Origin: Candidatus Bipolaricaulota bacterium
GTDB taxonomy: Bacteria > Bipolaricaulota > Bipolaricaulia > UBA7950 > UBA9294
Direction of reading: 5' to 3'
Assembly (NCBI GenBank): GCA_021159105.1
Contig: JAGGSM010000091.1
Span: forward strand, 1 to 34,484
DNA: 34,484 nucleotides
Part shown: one piece after another, positions 24,732 to 31,666 of the stretch
Layout of the letters: every line of letters begins with the position of its first letter
Numbering within the stretch: position 1 is the stretch's first letter
Position numbers and translations under genes: made by a program
The notes under the pieces: model-generated
Database searches by the model: none
Seen by the model: only the letters and a program-made list of their open reading frames with translations
Told to the model about the DNA's origin: nothing

Positions 24732-25468
24732 AAGAGGGGGAACCGAAAAGAGCTGTTCGTTGGGCTGCTGTAATAGGGGGGATTCTTATCGCTGCTGCCA
24801 TCATCGCCCTGTATACACCTTGGGTGCGTATCTTTGATCTGCGGGAGATTGTAGTAAGTGGGAATCACTATACGTCCGCCGCAGAGATCAGAGATGCCAC
24901 TGGTATTCAGGACGGGGTAAACATAGTGCGTGCTTCACTGAGACAGGCAAGAACTTCCCTGTTGCATCTCCCCTGGGTAATGGATGCATCGCTTCGCAGA
25001 GTACTTCCCCACACCATTGCGATCAGAGTTCGTGAGAGGAAGCCAATTGCATTCGTCCTCGACTCTCACTCGGAGCGACTGATGATTCTGGGCGAGGATG
25101 GCGTGATCGTTGGCTACACCAAGGATGAAGGGGCTGACTACGTCCGTGTGAGAGGGGTCTCCTTGTCGAGGACGGCTTCTGGGAGACAGACTGTGAGCGA
25201 AGATGTCATGCGGACACTCAACTACCTGCGCGATCGGGGTCTTGGGAGGGATATCTTCCCCAGTATTGACTTTTCCGACCCGGCCGCGATCACTATGCAC
25301 ACAGCTGATGATGGGGAGGTACTCCTCGGTCCATTGAGTGAGACTAAGGATCGAATCGACGAACTGGTAGCGCTGCTGGACACGATCGATCTGGCGGCCT
25401 ACAAGACGATAGATCTCAGATTTGGGGGTGAGGCGAGACTAGTGCCCCGTAAGGTGGTGAACAGATGA
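24728..25468 (+). CDS. ftsQ: Cell division protein FtsQ (DivIB-like)
   Basis: Bitopic division protein, 246 residues, that links early and late divisome parts. A short charged N-terminus precedes one membrane segment (about residues 12-29, VIGGILIAAAIIALY). A POTRA domain follows: FDLREIVVSGNHYTSAAEI, then LPWVMDASLRRVLPHTIAIRV and ERKPIAFVL. The C-terminal beta domain ends in KTIDLRFGGEARLV. The GTG start overlaps the murB stop (GTGA), and the TGA overlaps ftsA (ATGA). The first half of the gene is noticeably less G+C rich than its neighbours. Confidence 0.9.
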   Translation: MKEGEPKRAVRWAAVIGGILIAAAIIALYTPWVRIFDLREIVVSGNHYTSAAEIRDATGIQDGVNIVRASLRQARTSLLHLPWVMDASLRRVLPHTIAIRVRERKPIAFVLDSHSERLMILGEDGVIVGYTKDEGADYVRVRGVSLSRTASGRQTVSEDVMRTLNYLRDRGLGRDIFPSIDFSDPAAITMHTADDGEVLLGPLSETKDRIDELVALLDTIDLAAYKTIDLRFGGEARLVPRKVVNR

Positions 25469-26697
25469 GAAAGGAAAGAGTGGTGGTCGGCCTTGACGTC
25501 GGGACGACCAAAGTCGTTGCCCTGGTGGGGAACGTGGCCGATGGGATGATCGAGATCATCGGCATGGGCAAGGCGGAATCGCATGGGTTGGAGAAGGGTG
25601 TAGTTGTCGACATCGGGCGTACGATCTCTTCGATTCGCAAAGCGGTTGAAGAGGCGGAGAATATGGCTGATGTTAAGATAGATTCAGTGTATGTTGGTAT
25701 TGCCGGCAAGCACATCAATTCTATCAACAATAGCGGTACCGTCTCGATCAACCGTCCCGACCGGATAATCACGGAAGAGGACATAACGCGCGTCGTGGAG
25801 ACGGCGCAGGCGATCCAGCTTCCCCCAGCGAGCGAGATGATCCATGTCATCCCGCGACAGTATATCGTTGATGGACAGGATGGGATTACGGACCCGGTTG
25901 GGATGACGGGGACCCGCCTCGAGGTCGATGTGCACATCGTAACCGGGGCGATCACAGCGGTTCACAACCTGGTGCGCTGCGTTGAGTCGCTGGACATTGG
26001 GATCAAGCAGATCGTGCTCGAGCCGATCGCTTCATCACTGGCTGTCCTCTCCTCAGCGGAGAAGGAACTGGGCGTGATCCTGCTCGACATCGGCGGAGGG
26101 ACGACCGATATAAGCGTCTTCCGCGGTGGAGACATCTGGTTCTCCAAGGTCATCCCGATCGCTGGCGAGCACATCACAAACGACATCACCGTCGGTCTGC
26201 AGACCCCGATCGAAGAGGCAGAGCTGATAAAGAAACAGGCAGGGACTGCGTTGGTGGAGAGTGTGGGAGAGGATGAGAAGATCGAAGTGGCGACGATCGG
26301 TGGGGACGAGAAGAGGATGGTCTCCAAGAAGAAGCTGGCGAAGATCATAGAGCCGCGCGTCGAGGAACTGCTCGATCTAGCGATGCAGGAAGTGGAGGAT
26401 GCTGGATATCGCGACCTCGTCCCAGCAGGACTTGTTCTCACTGGTGGGACTTCGCTCCTCGATGGGATAGCTGAGTTCGCTCAACAGCGCTACGGCATCC
26501 CTGTCCGCCGCGGGAAGATCCCACAGGGGATACACGGGTTGCGTGACATTGTCGAATCACCCATATATGCCACATCGATCGGCCTGCTGCGCTATGCGGT
26601 GGAGACGAAGGACTTCTCCAAGAGACGATATGAGCGGAAGAAGGCATCGCTGATCAACAAGCTCTTCTCCTGGTTCAATCGTTTCTTCCGAGGGTAG
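25465..26697 (+). CDS. ftsA: Cell division protein FtsA
   Basis: Actin-like protein that ties FtsZ filaments to the membrane. The 410 residues contain the phosphate-1 motif VVGLDVGTTKVVALVG, the FtsA-specific 1C domain region, phosphate-2 LLDIGGGTTDISVF, and LTGGTSLLDGI near the adenosine site. The C-terminus ends in an amphipathic, basic-aromatic helix (INKLFSWFNRFFRG), the membrane-targeting sequence. AAGGTGGTGAACAG precedes the ATG, which overlaps ftsQ. ftsZ starts five bases after the stop. Confidence 0.96.
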   Translation: MRKERVVVGLDVGTTKVVALVGNVADGMIEIIGMGKAESHGLEKGVVVDIGRTISSIRKAVEEAENMADVKIDSVYVGIAGKHINSINNSGTVSINRPDRIITEEDITRVVETAQAIQLPPASEMIHVIPRQYIVDGQDGITDPVGMTGTRLEVDVHIVTGAITAVHNLVRCVESLDIGIKQIVLEPIASSLAVLSSAEKELGVILLDIGGGTTDISVFRGGDIWFSKVIPIAGEHITNDITVGLQTPIEEAELIKKQAGTALVESVGEDEKIEVATIGGDEKRMVSKKKLAKIIEPRVEELLDLAMQEVEDAGYRDLVPAGLVLTGGTSLLDGIAEFAQQRYGIPVRRGKIPQGIHGLRDIVESPIYATSIGLLRYAVETKDFSKRRYERKKASLINKLFSWFNRFFRG

Positions 26698-26701
26698 GGG
26701 A

Positions 26702-27829
26702 ATGGCAATGGCAGACGAGAGAGTTCTTACGCCCCCAGCGAGGCTGATGGTGATTGGGGTCGGTGGCGGAGGGGGAAACGCCGTCGATCGAATGTTCTCC
26801 GATGGCCGTGTCAACGGGGTGGAGTTCGTCGTGGTCAACACCGATGCACAGGTGCTGGAGGTCGTCAAGGCTCACCACACGCTGCAGATCGGCAGAAAAC
26901 TGACGAGCGGGCTTGGCGCCGGTGGGAACCCGGAGATCGGCCGCCTCGCCGCTGAGGAGAGCCACGAGGAGATCGCTGATCTGCTCACCGGTGTGGATAT
27001 GGCGTTCATCACCTGCGGAATGGGTGGTGGAACCGGGACCGGAGCGGCTCCTGTGATCGCCTCCCTTGCCAAGGAAGCGGGAATACTGACCACTGGCATT
27101 GTTACGCGTCCATTCTCATTTGAGGGCCTGGCGCGCGCTGAGAAGGCGGAGGCGGGTATCGCCCGGCTCTCACAGGAGGTCGATGCGCTGATCACCATCT
27201 CCAACGACAAGCTACTGAAGGTCGCTCCGACAGACACACCGATCACGCGTGCCTTTGAGATGGCCGATGAGGTCCTCCGTCAGGGGGTGGAAGGGATATC
27301 CGACCTGATAACCGTCCCCGGCATGATCAACCTCGACTTCGCCGACATAGAAAGCGTCATCCGTGGCGCGGGTACGGCGATGATGGGGATCGGTGAGGGA
27401 GAAGGTGAAGGTAAGACGAAGGAAGCGGCAAGAAATGCTATCCTATCGCCACTCTTGGATGCCTCGATCAAGGGCGCTCGCAAGGTGATCATGAACATCA
27501 CCGGCGGAAACGACCTCACGCTGGAGGAAGTGACGGAAGCGGCATCACTCATCCGCGAAGCGGTCTCCGATCGTGCCGACATCATCTTCGGCACAGCGAT
27601 ACGTGATGGAATGGAGAAGGTGCGTTTGACCGTGATTGCAACGGGATTTGCTTCGGTCCGTCCGGGAGAGGAGGAGGAGGGAACAGCGCTCGGAAACGAG
27701 ACGATGCTCGCGAAACTCCAGAAGGAGAGGCCGCGCGGTTCAGACGACTTCGACATACCGACCTACCTGCGCAGGAGCCGTAAGGTGAGAGACGAGAAAT
27801 CGCGTCCGTGGGGAAGCGATGGGGATTAG
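26702..27829 (+). CDS. ftsZ: Cell division GTPase FtsZ
   Basis: Tubulin-like GTPase that forms the Z-ring. The 375 residues include VIGVGGGGGNAV near the start, VNTDAQ, the tubulin signature GGGTGTG at 108-114, NDKLL, and the T7-loop region NLDFADIESV. After a short linker the C-terminal peptide DDFDIPTYLRRSRK, the docking site for FtsA, is followed by 13 more residues. GGTAGGGG lies just before the ATG at 26702; a second ATG (26708) could also serve. No T-rich terminator follows; a weak hairpin at 27842-27856 lies between this gene and the convergent tRNA. Confidence 0.98.
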   Translation: MAMADERVLTPPARLMVIGVGGGGGNAVDRMFSDGRVNGVEFVVVNTDAQVLEVVKAHHTLQIGRKLTSGLGAGGNPEIGRLAAEESHEEIADLLTGVDMAFITCGMGGGTGTGAAPVIASLAKEAGILTTGIVTRPFSFEGLARAEKAEAGIARLSQEVDALITISNDKLLKVAPTDTPITRAFEMADEVLRQGVEGISDLITVPGMINLDFADIESVIRGAGTAMMGIGEGEGEGKTKEAARNAILSPLLDASIKGARKVIMNITGGNDLTLEEVTEAASLIREAVSDRADIIFGTAIRDGMEKVRLTVIATGFASVRPGEEEEGTALGNETMLAKLQKERPRGSDDFDIPTYLRRSRKVRDEKSRPWGSDGD

Positions 27830-27859
27830 AAGCCTGCGGTAAGTAGAATGTTTCTGCTC

Positions 27860-27943
27860 TGCCAGAGGTGGGAGTCGAACCCACACGACCCGAGGGCCAC
27901 GGGATTTTGAGTCCCGCGCGTCTGCCAATTCCGCCACTCTGGC
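27860..27943 (-). tRNA. tRNA-Leu (anticodon CAA)
   Basis: Reads UUG. On the minus strand the acceptor stem is GCCAGAG/CTCTGGC, the anticodon stem CGGGA/TCCCG closes the loop CTCAAAA (anticodon CAA), a long variable arm follows as expected for a class II tRNA, and the T arm is GTGGG-TTCGACT-CCCAC. The discriminator is A (27860). CCA is not encoded; the next bases are GAGC, so a nucleotidyltransferase must add it. It is convergent with ftsZ, 30 bases away. Confidence 0.96.
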
Positions 27944-27954
27944 TTGATGATGTG

Positions 27955-27983
27955 ATTCTATCCGCTCCCGCGTTGTCCGTCAA
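27955..27983 (-). promoter_or_regulatory. Promoter of tRNA-Leu
   Basis: On the minus strand TTGACG (27983-27978), 17 bases, TAGAAT (27960-27955). Initiation near 27948 is about five bases before the mature 5' end of the tRNA. Confidence 0.8.
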
Positions 27984-28018
27984 AGGAATGTCGTGAGGCG
28001 TTCGGGTATGTTTCAGTG

Positions 28019-28345
28019 TCACTTCACGATGTGATCGGCCCACAGGGACTCGATGTCGTAGAAATTGCGCGCTTCTTTGGTGAACACATGCACCACGATC
28101 TCCCCGTAGTCGAGGACCACCCATCGCTGCTCACTCACCCCTTCGCGGTGCAGCGGTTTGTGCGGGAGGTTCGAGCGCAGTGCTGAGATTATCGCCTTCA
28201 CGTGCACCGGGTTCTCCCCCTCGGCGATGACGAAGTACTCCGTTGGAATCGGAGCATCACGCAGGTCGATGACCACACTGCGCCCCCCCTTCTTCTCATC
28301 GATCAGCTGGAGGATCGTATCCAGCAGTCCGTTCTCGTTAGTCAT
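28019..28345 (-). CDS. rsfS: Ribosomal silencing factor RsfS
   Basis: Iojap/YbeB family protein, 108 residues, that binds L14 of the 50S subunit and blocks subunit joining when nutrients are low. VVIDLRDAPIPTEYFVIAEG, HREGVSEQRWVVLDYGEIVVHVF and the closing RNFYDIESLWAD are standard. The ATG overlaps the stop of the LytR-CpsA-Psr gene (ATGA), so the two are translationally coupled. The tRNA-Leu gene lies downstream on the same strand with its own promoter. Confidence 0.95.
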   Translation of the reverse strand: MTNENGLLDTILQLIDEKKGGRSVVIDLRDAPIPTEYFVIAEGENPVHVKAIISALRSNLPHKPLHREGVSEQRWVVLDYGEIVVHVFTKEARNFYDIESLWADHIVK

Positions 28346-29520
28346 TTAATATCAAATCCTTTCCCCGCTATCAGCAGAATGTCCGTCCCTTCTGGAGTGA
28401 ACGGCAAGAGCGCGTCGTAGTGCTCGGAGAGTTCGTCTGGGGAGACGATCGTCGCTTCATCCGGCTGCGGAAGAGCAGTCCGCAGCATCTGGGCTTTTGC
28501 CATGTCTGTAAGGGCGATGATGTACGTCTTATCGTAGCCAAAAGTCTCGGCGTTTCCTACCTTATTCACGACGAAATCGCGCGCTTTCAGGTAGTCTCCC
28601 GTTCTGCTCGCTACCATCCTCGTCCCATTTCCGTTGAACACTGCCACCGTGACCTCGCTTGGCGTGAGGATGTCCGCGCCGCGGATCAGGTGAGCCACCA
28701 AGCGCTCCATCCTCACTACTTGTGGTTCCAAGCAGTTGACGCCGTCGATGGTTGCGGGAGTTCCGGGGATCGTCGCTATCTGCACATCCTTTGCGTTGGC
28801 CGCGCTCACGGTCTTCACGAGGTCGTACAGATCAACGAGGGATAGGTTCGTGTGAAGATAAGGATTGATATCGCGCACCAGCTTTCTCACGCTGCCTAGA
28901 TCCTTGCTCAGGACGCCCTTCTCCAGGATTGCTGCCATCAGCTTCTGCTGCCTCGTGATCCGCTTAAGGTCTCCCGTCTCACCGCGGTAGCGCACGAACT
29001 GGACCGCCGTTGCGCCATCGAGCGTTTGCTTTCCCGCCTTGATATCGATGTGCAACGCAGGGGTCGCGCTCTCGTCGTCGTACTTCATCGCCTCCTCGAC
29101 GGTGATCGTTACGCCACCGAGCAGGTCGACAAGATGCTCGAAGGCAGCGGAGTCAAGCCTGACATAGAACGGAACATCGATCCCCAGAAGAGCTGCCACC
29201 GTGCTTGTGGTGAGGCTTGCCCCGCTCTTAGTATAGGTGGTGTCCAGTCTGTTCATCTGCCCGTCGTTCAGCTTGACTCGCAGGTCGCTGGGGATGGACA
29301 GGAGCACCGGATCCCCGCTGGATGAAACGCTGAGGAGCGTCATGGTGTTGCTACGGCTTGTATCATCCGCATCATCGAGGTCGATTATCATCAACACGTT
29401 GGCCCTCATCTGCTGGGCCAGGATACGCCTCACATGCCGCTGAGTGATGAGATACCACCCGACGACGATCCCGATGATGATCACTACAGCACCCAGAGCA
29501 AACAGGACCTGTTTACGCAT
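28342..29520 (-). CDS. LytR-CpsA-Psr family protein with LytR C-terminal domain
   Basis: Membrane-anchored protein of the LCP family, whose members attach glycopolymers from lipid carriers to peptidoglycan. From the ATG at 29520, which follows GAGGGGGAAGAAA, it has 392 residues. A membrane segment spans about 5-24 (LFALGAVVIIIGIVVGWYL). The LCP domain shows SRSNTMTLLSV (usually RSDTM), LLSIPSDLRVKL, and VRYRGETGDLKRITRQQ with the pyrophosphate-binding arginines. The C-terminal part (VTVAVFNGNGTRMVASR onwards) is a LytR_C domain. LCP proteins are best known from Gram-positive walls, so this one beside a BamA gene is of interest. RsfS is coupled downstream. Confidence 0.88.
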   Translation of the reverse strand: MRKQVLFALGAVVIIIGIVVGWYLITQRHVRRILAQQMRANVLMIIDLDDADDTSRSNTMTLLSVSSSGDPVLLSIPSDLRVKLNDGQMNRLDTTYTKSGASLTTSTVAALLGIDVPFYVRLDSAAFEHLVDLLGGVTITVEEAMKYDDESATPALHIDIKAGKQTLDGATAVQFVRYRGETGDLKRITRQQKLMAAILEKGVLSKDLGSVRKLVRDINPYLHTNLSLVDLYDLVKTVSAANAKDVQIATIPGTPATIDGVNCLEPQVVRMERLVAHLIRGADILTPSEVTVAVFNGNGTRMVASRTGDYLKARDFVVNKVGNAETFGYDKTYIIALTDMAKAQMLRTALPQPDEATIVSPDELSEHYDALLPFTPEGTDILLIAGKGFDIK

Positions 29521-29552
29521 TTTCTTCCCCCTCGTGATCGATCCTAAACTTG

Positions 29553-29581
29553 ACCCTATCACAACAAAAGGGGAATGTCAA
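29553..29581 (-). promoter_or_regulatory. Promoter of the LytR-CpsA-Psr-rsfS pair
   Basis: On the minus strand TTGACA (29581-29576), 17 bases, TAGGGT (29558-29553), with TGA before the -10 as a possible extension. Initiation near 29546, about 26 bases before the ATG. Confidence 0.65.
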
Positions 29582-29701
29582 CTGCTGGAGGTGTCTCATA
29601 CAAGATAAGCATGAAGCGACGGGGAGGAAATCACTGCGAACGGCTCGAAGGTCACGAAAGAGTGAGGACCCTGAGCGCTGAGGGAGGATCGCGCAAGGTG
29701 T

Positions 29702-29727
29702 TGGGGGCGGCCAGGTGGCCGCCCCCA
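29702..29727. other. Perfect 11-bp hairpin downstream of trpB2, no T-tract
   Basis: TGGGGGCGGCC and GGCCGCCCCCA flank a 4-base loop. It begins about 40 bases after the trpB2 stop (minus strand). Neither side has a run of T, so it is not a typical intrinsic terminator; it could protect the mRNA 3' end or pause polymerase. The rest of 29582-29766 shows no gene. Confidence 0.7.
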
Positions 29728-29766
29728 GCGGGTAGTGCATGCAGGAAGAACGGGTGTTGCACGGCT

Positions 29767-31068
29767 TCAGCTTGTGCGGACCAGCTTGCCAGCGAGGTAC
29801 GCATTGTAGGCTGACATGTCGAAGTGACCGTGGCCGGAGAACCCGATCAGGATCACCTTCTTCTCATCCTTGCGCGCGCACTCGCGAGCAAGCTCCATCG
29901 CCGCGTGTACGGCGTGCGATGTCTCCGGCGCGGGGATGATCGCCTCGGTACGGGCGAACAGGACCGCGTCTTTGAACACATCCACCTGATCGTACGCTCT
30001 TGGTTCGATCACTCCGTCTTCGACCAAGCGCGTGATGATCGGAGCCATCCCATGGTAGCGTAGCCCGCCAGCATGGATCGGAGGCGGCACGAACTTGTGC
30101 CCCAGCGTGTGCATCCGGAGAAGCGGTGTCATCTCCGCCTCGTCACCGAAATCGTAGCGCACCTCACCCTTGGTGATCGTTGGACAGGCTGTCGGTTCTG
30201 TAGCGATGAATTCTACCTTTCGCCCACGCTCCTGTGCATCGTGAAGGATGGGGAGCATCAGCCCGCCGAAGTTCGATCCGCCACCAACGCAGCCGACAAC
30301 TGCATCCGGATACTCTCCGGCGATCTCCATCTGCGAGAGCGACTCCTGACCGATGACCGTCTGGTGCATGAGCACGTGATTGAGCACGCTTCCCAGCGCG
30401 TACTTGGCTCCGGTGCTCATGGCCAGTTCGATCGCCTCGGAGATGGCGATCCCAAGCGAACCAGGTGAGTCAGGGTTCTCGCTCAGGATCTTGCGTCCCG
30501 CGTCCGTGCGATCGGATGGAGAAGCGACGATCTCCCCTCCGTACAGCTCGATCATCGCCTTACGATACGGCTTCTGCTGGTAGGAAATCTTGACCATGAA
30601 CACGGTCAGATCGATCCCCAGCGCCTGACAGGCAAAGGAGAGGGCGCTCCCCCACTGGCCGGCGCCGGTCTCGGTGGTGAGGCGCATCGTCCCCTCAAGC
30701 TTGTTGTAGTAGGCCTGCGGCACAGCGGTGTTCGTCTTGTGCGAGCCGGTTGGGCTCGCCCCCTCGTACTTGTAGTAGATGTGAGCGGGGGTATCGAGGA
30801 CGCGCTCCAGGTTCGTCGCGCGATAGAGCGGAGTCGGCCTCCACAGTCGGTACGTCTCCTGCACCTCGGGTGGAATGTCGATGTAGCGATCGGTCGACAC
30901 CTCCTGCTCCACGCAAGTCTTGGCAAAGAGCGCTGTCAGCGCTTCAGGGGAGAGCGGCTCCTGCGTGCGCGGATCGAGTGGTGGATCGAGCGGCCGGTCG
31001 AGATCCGCCTGAATGTTGTACCAACGAGTCGGCAAGTCGTGCTGATTTAGGTTGAAGATTCTCTGCAT
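29767..31068 (-). CDS. trpB2: Tryptophan synthase beta chain, TrpB2 type
   Basis: PLP enzyme of the TrpB2 branch, which condenses indole with serine (or O-phosphoserine) and usually works without a TrpA partner. The 433 residues are longer than classic TrpB and carry the TrpB2-type N-terminal extension. PLP Lys111 lies in SPTGSHKTNTA; ETGAGQWGSALS, CVGGGSNFGGLMLP and HAGGLRYHGMAP are family signatures. AAGGAGA lies eight bases before the ATG. No other trp gene is in view. The 5' leader contains complementary sequences that could hide this ribosome binding site. Confidence 0.95.
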   Translation of the reverse strand: MQRIFNLNQHDLPTRWYNIQADLDRPLDPPLDPRTQEPLSPEALTALFAKTCVEQEVSTDRYIDIPPEVQETYRLWRPTPLYRATNLERVLDTPAHIYYKYEGASPTGSHKTNTAVPQAYYNKLEGTMRLTTETGAGQWGSALSFACQALGIDLTVFMVKISYQQKPYRKAMIELYGGEIVASPSDRTDAGRKILSENPDSPGSLGIAISEAIELAMSTGAKYALGSVLNHVLMHQTVIGQESLSQMEIAGEYPDAVVGCVGGGSNFGGLMLPILHDAQERGRKVEFIATEPTACPTITKGEVRYDFGDEAEMTPLLRMHTLGHKFVPPPIHAGGLRYHGMAPIITRLVEDGVIEPRAYDQVDVFKDAVLFARTEAIIPAPETSHAVHAAMELARECARKDEKKVILIGFSGHGHFDMSAYNAYLAGKLVRTS

Positions 31069-31125
31069 TATGAAGTCTCCTTTGAAGATTGTTGGCGTGA
31101 TTTCGCTATTCGGACAAGTTGCGTG

Positions 31126-31212
31126 TTAGCGACGCCACCAAGGTTCAAAAGGAGGGACTAATAGGCAGTTACGGCAGACGGTGAGCAGTTCGGAGTTAGC
31201 GACCCCAAACAT
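31126..31212 (-). CDS. Possible 28-residue leader peptide ending WWRR
   Basis: ATG at 31212 opens a 28-codon frame whose last residues are PPFEPWWRR; tandem TGG codons lie at 31140-31135 and the stop at 31128-31126. The spacing of GGGGG to the ATG (one base) is poor for initiation. It would need the upstream promoter at 31250-31278. Interest comes only from position before trpB2 and the paired Trp codons. It could be chance. Confidence 0.3.
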   Translation of the reverse strand: MFGVANSELLTVCRNCLLVPPFEPWWRR

Positions 31213-31240
31213 ACCCCCTAAGAATGGTATTTGTAAACAT
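31196..31240 (-). CDS. Possible 14-residue leader peptide with a late Trp codon
   Basis: ATG at 31240 gives MFTNTILRGYVWGR and a TAA at 31198-31196. It starts nine bases after the candidate -10 at 31255-31250, with GGGA five bases before the ATG. Its end, TGG-GGT-CGC-TAA, resembles the end of the longer leader frame (TGG-CGT-CGC-TAA). Very short, so chance is likely enough. Confidence 0.2.
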   Translation of the reverse strand: MFTNTILRGYVWGR

Positions 31241-31249
31241 GATGATCCC

Positions 31250-31278
31250 AGCTTACAGGATAGGCTGACAGTTGTCAA
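31250..31278 (-). promoter_or_regulatory. Candidate promoter of trpB2
   Basis: On the minus strand TTGACA (31278-31273), 17 bases, TAAGCT (31255-31250); initiation near 31243. A second candidate is TTTACA (31237-31232), 18 bases, TATGTT (31213-31208), initiating near 31201 inside the first leader frame. I cannot tell which is used; only the first would allow both leader frames. Confidence 0.45.
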
Positions 31279-31538
31279 GACTCCACTGGAGCCTTTCAGC
31301 GCTGTCGGTTCCCTTCTCGCCAAGATAGTCTATTGGTTCTCAGATAGCAGGAGAATGCCGGGAAAGGGACGTACTTATCCATGCAGGGCATTGCTATTCA
31401 TTGAGGCTTCGCGTCAATACTATCACTACAGACGTGACGACAACATTTCTGATTGGAAATTGCCGCAGTTACAGCAAGAAGCTAGTTAGTATGTCAGTGC
31501 GCGTTCGCATAGTAAATGACAGTCGATGAGGAGATTGT
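31279..31538. other. Intergenic stretch without a supported gene
   Basis: Between the trpB2 promoter region and the small frame before ftsL, base composition is lower in G+C than the flanking genes. An open plus-strand frame of about 100 codons (31181-31489) spans the trpB2 leader and this stretch, but lacks a ribosome binding site and any recognisable motif, so I do not call it. No promoter for ftsL with both boxes could be found. Confidence 0.5.
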
Positions 31539-31634
31539 GTGGCCAAGTTCTGCGTGTACGTTGCGACAGACCTCGGGCCCGTCGCCTGGGAAGGTAATCT
31601 ACTTCGCATCTTTCGTCGACAAATGTCCCGATAG
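31539..31634 (+). CDS. Possible small protein (31 residues) upstream of ftsL
   Basis: GTG at 31539 lies five bases after GAGGAG (31528-31533), an ideal ribosome binding site, and opens a 31-codon frame (starts AKFCVYVATDLGPVAWE) ending at TAG 31632-31634, 32 bases before ftsL. I recognise no family. The good initiation signal is the only support. Confidence 0.25.
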   Translation: MAKFCVYVATDLGPVAWEGNLLRIFRRQMSR

Positions 31635-31666
31635 TAGATCACGTTTTCCCTTAACTTGGGATAGAG

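Larger units (their letters stand above)
31069..31243 (-). promoter_or_regulatory. trpB2 leader: candidate tryptophan-responsive translational attenuator
   Basis: On the minus strand CTCCTTTTGAA (31154-31144) is complementary, with one bulged base, to TTCAAAGGAG (31086-31077), which contains the trpB2 ribosome binding site. Nested inside, GGCGTCGCTA (31136-31127) pairs with TAGCG (31108-31104) and ACGCC (31098-31094). A short frame runs through the first arm and ends Trp-Trp-Arg-Arg-stop right after it. Ribosomes stalled at the Trp codons would mask the anti-RBS arm and free trpB2; release would let it pair. The pairing is visible; the regulatory reading is inference. Confidence 0.5.

Noticed and set aside
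27842..27856. Terminator of ftsZ
   Set aside because: GTAGAA/TTCTGC with a 3-base loop is weak and lacks a T-tract.
31109..31160. T-box riboswitch before trpB2
   Set aside because: TTGGTGGCGTCGC recalls the T-box TGGNACCGCG, but the match is poor and there is no terminator with a T-run or recognisable specifier stem.
31181..31489. Plus-strand frame of 102 codons between trpB2 and ftsL
   Set aside because: Spans the trpB2 leader and promoter, has no ribosome binding site, and shows no motif; kept only as a note.
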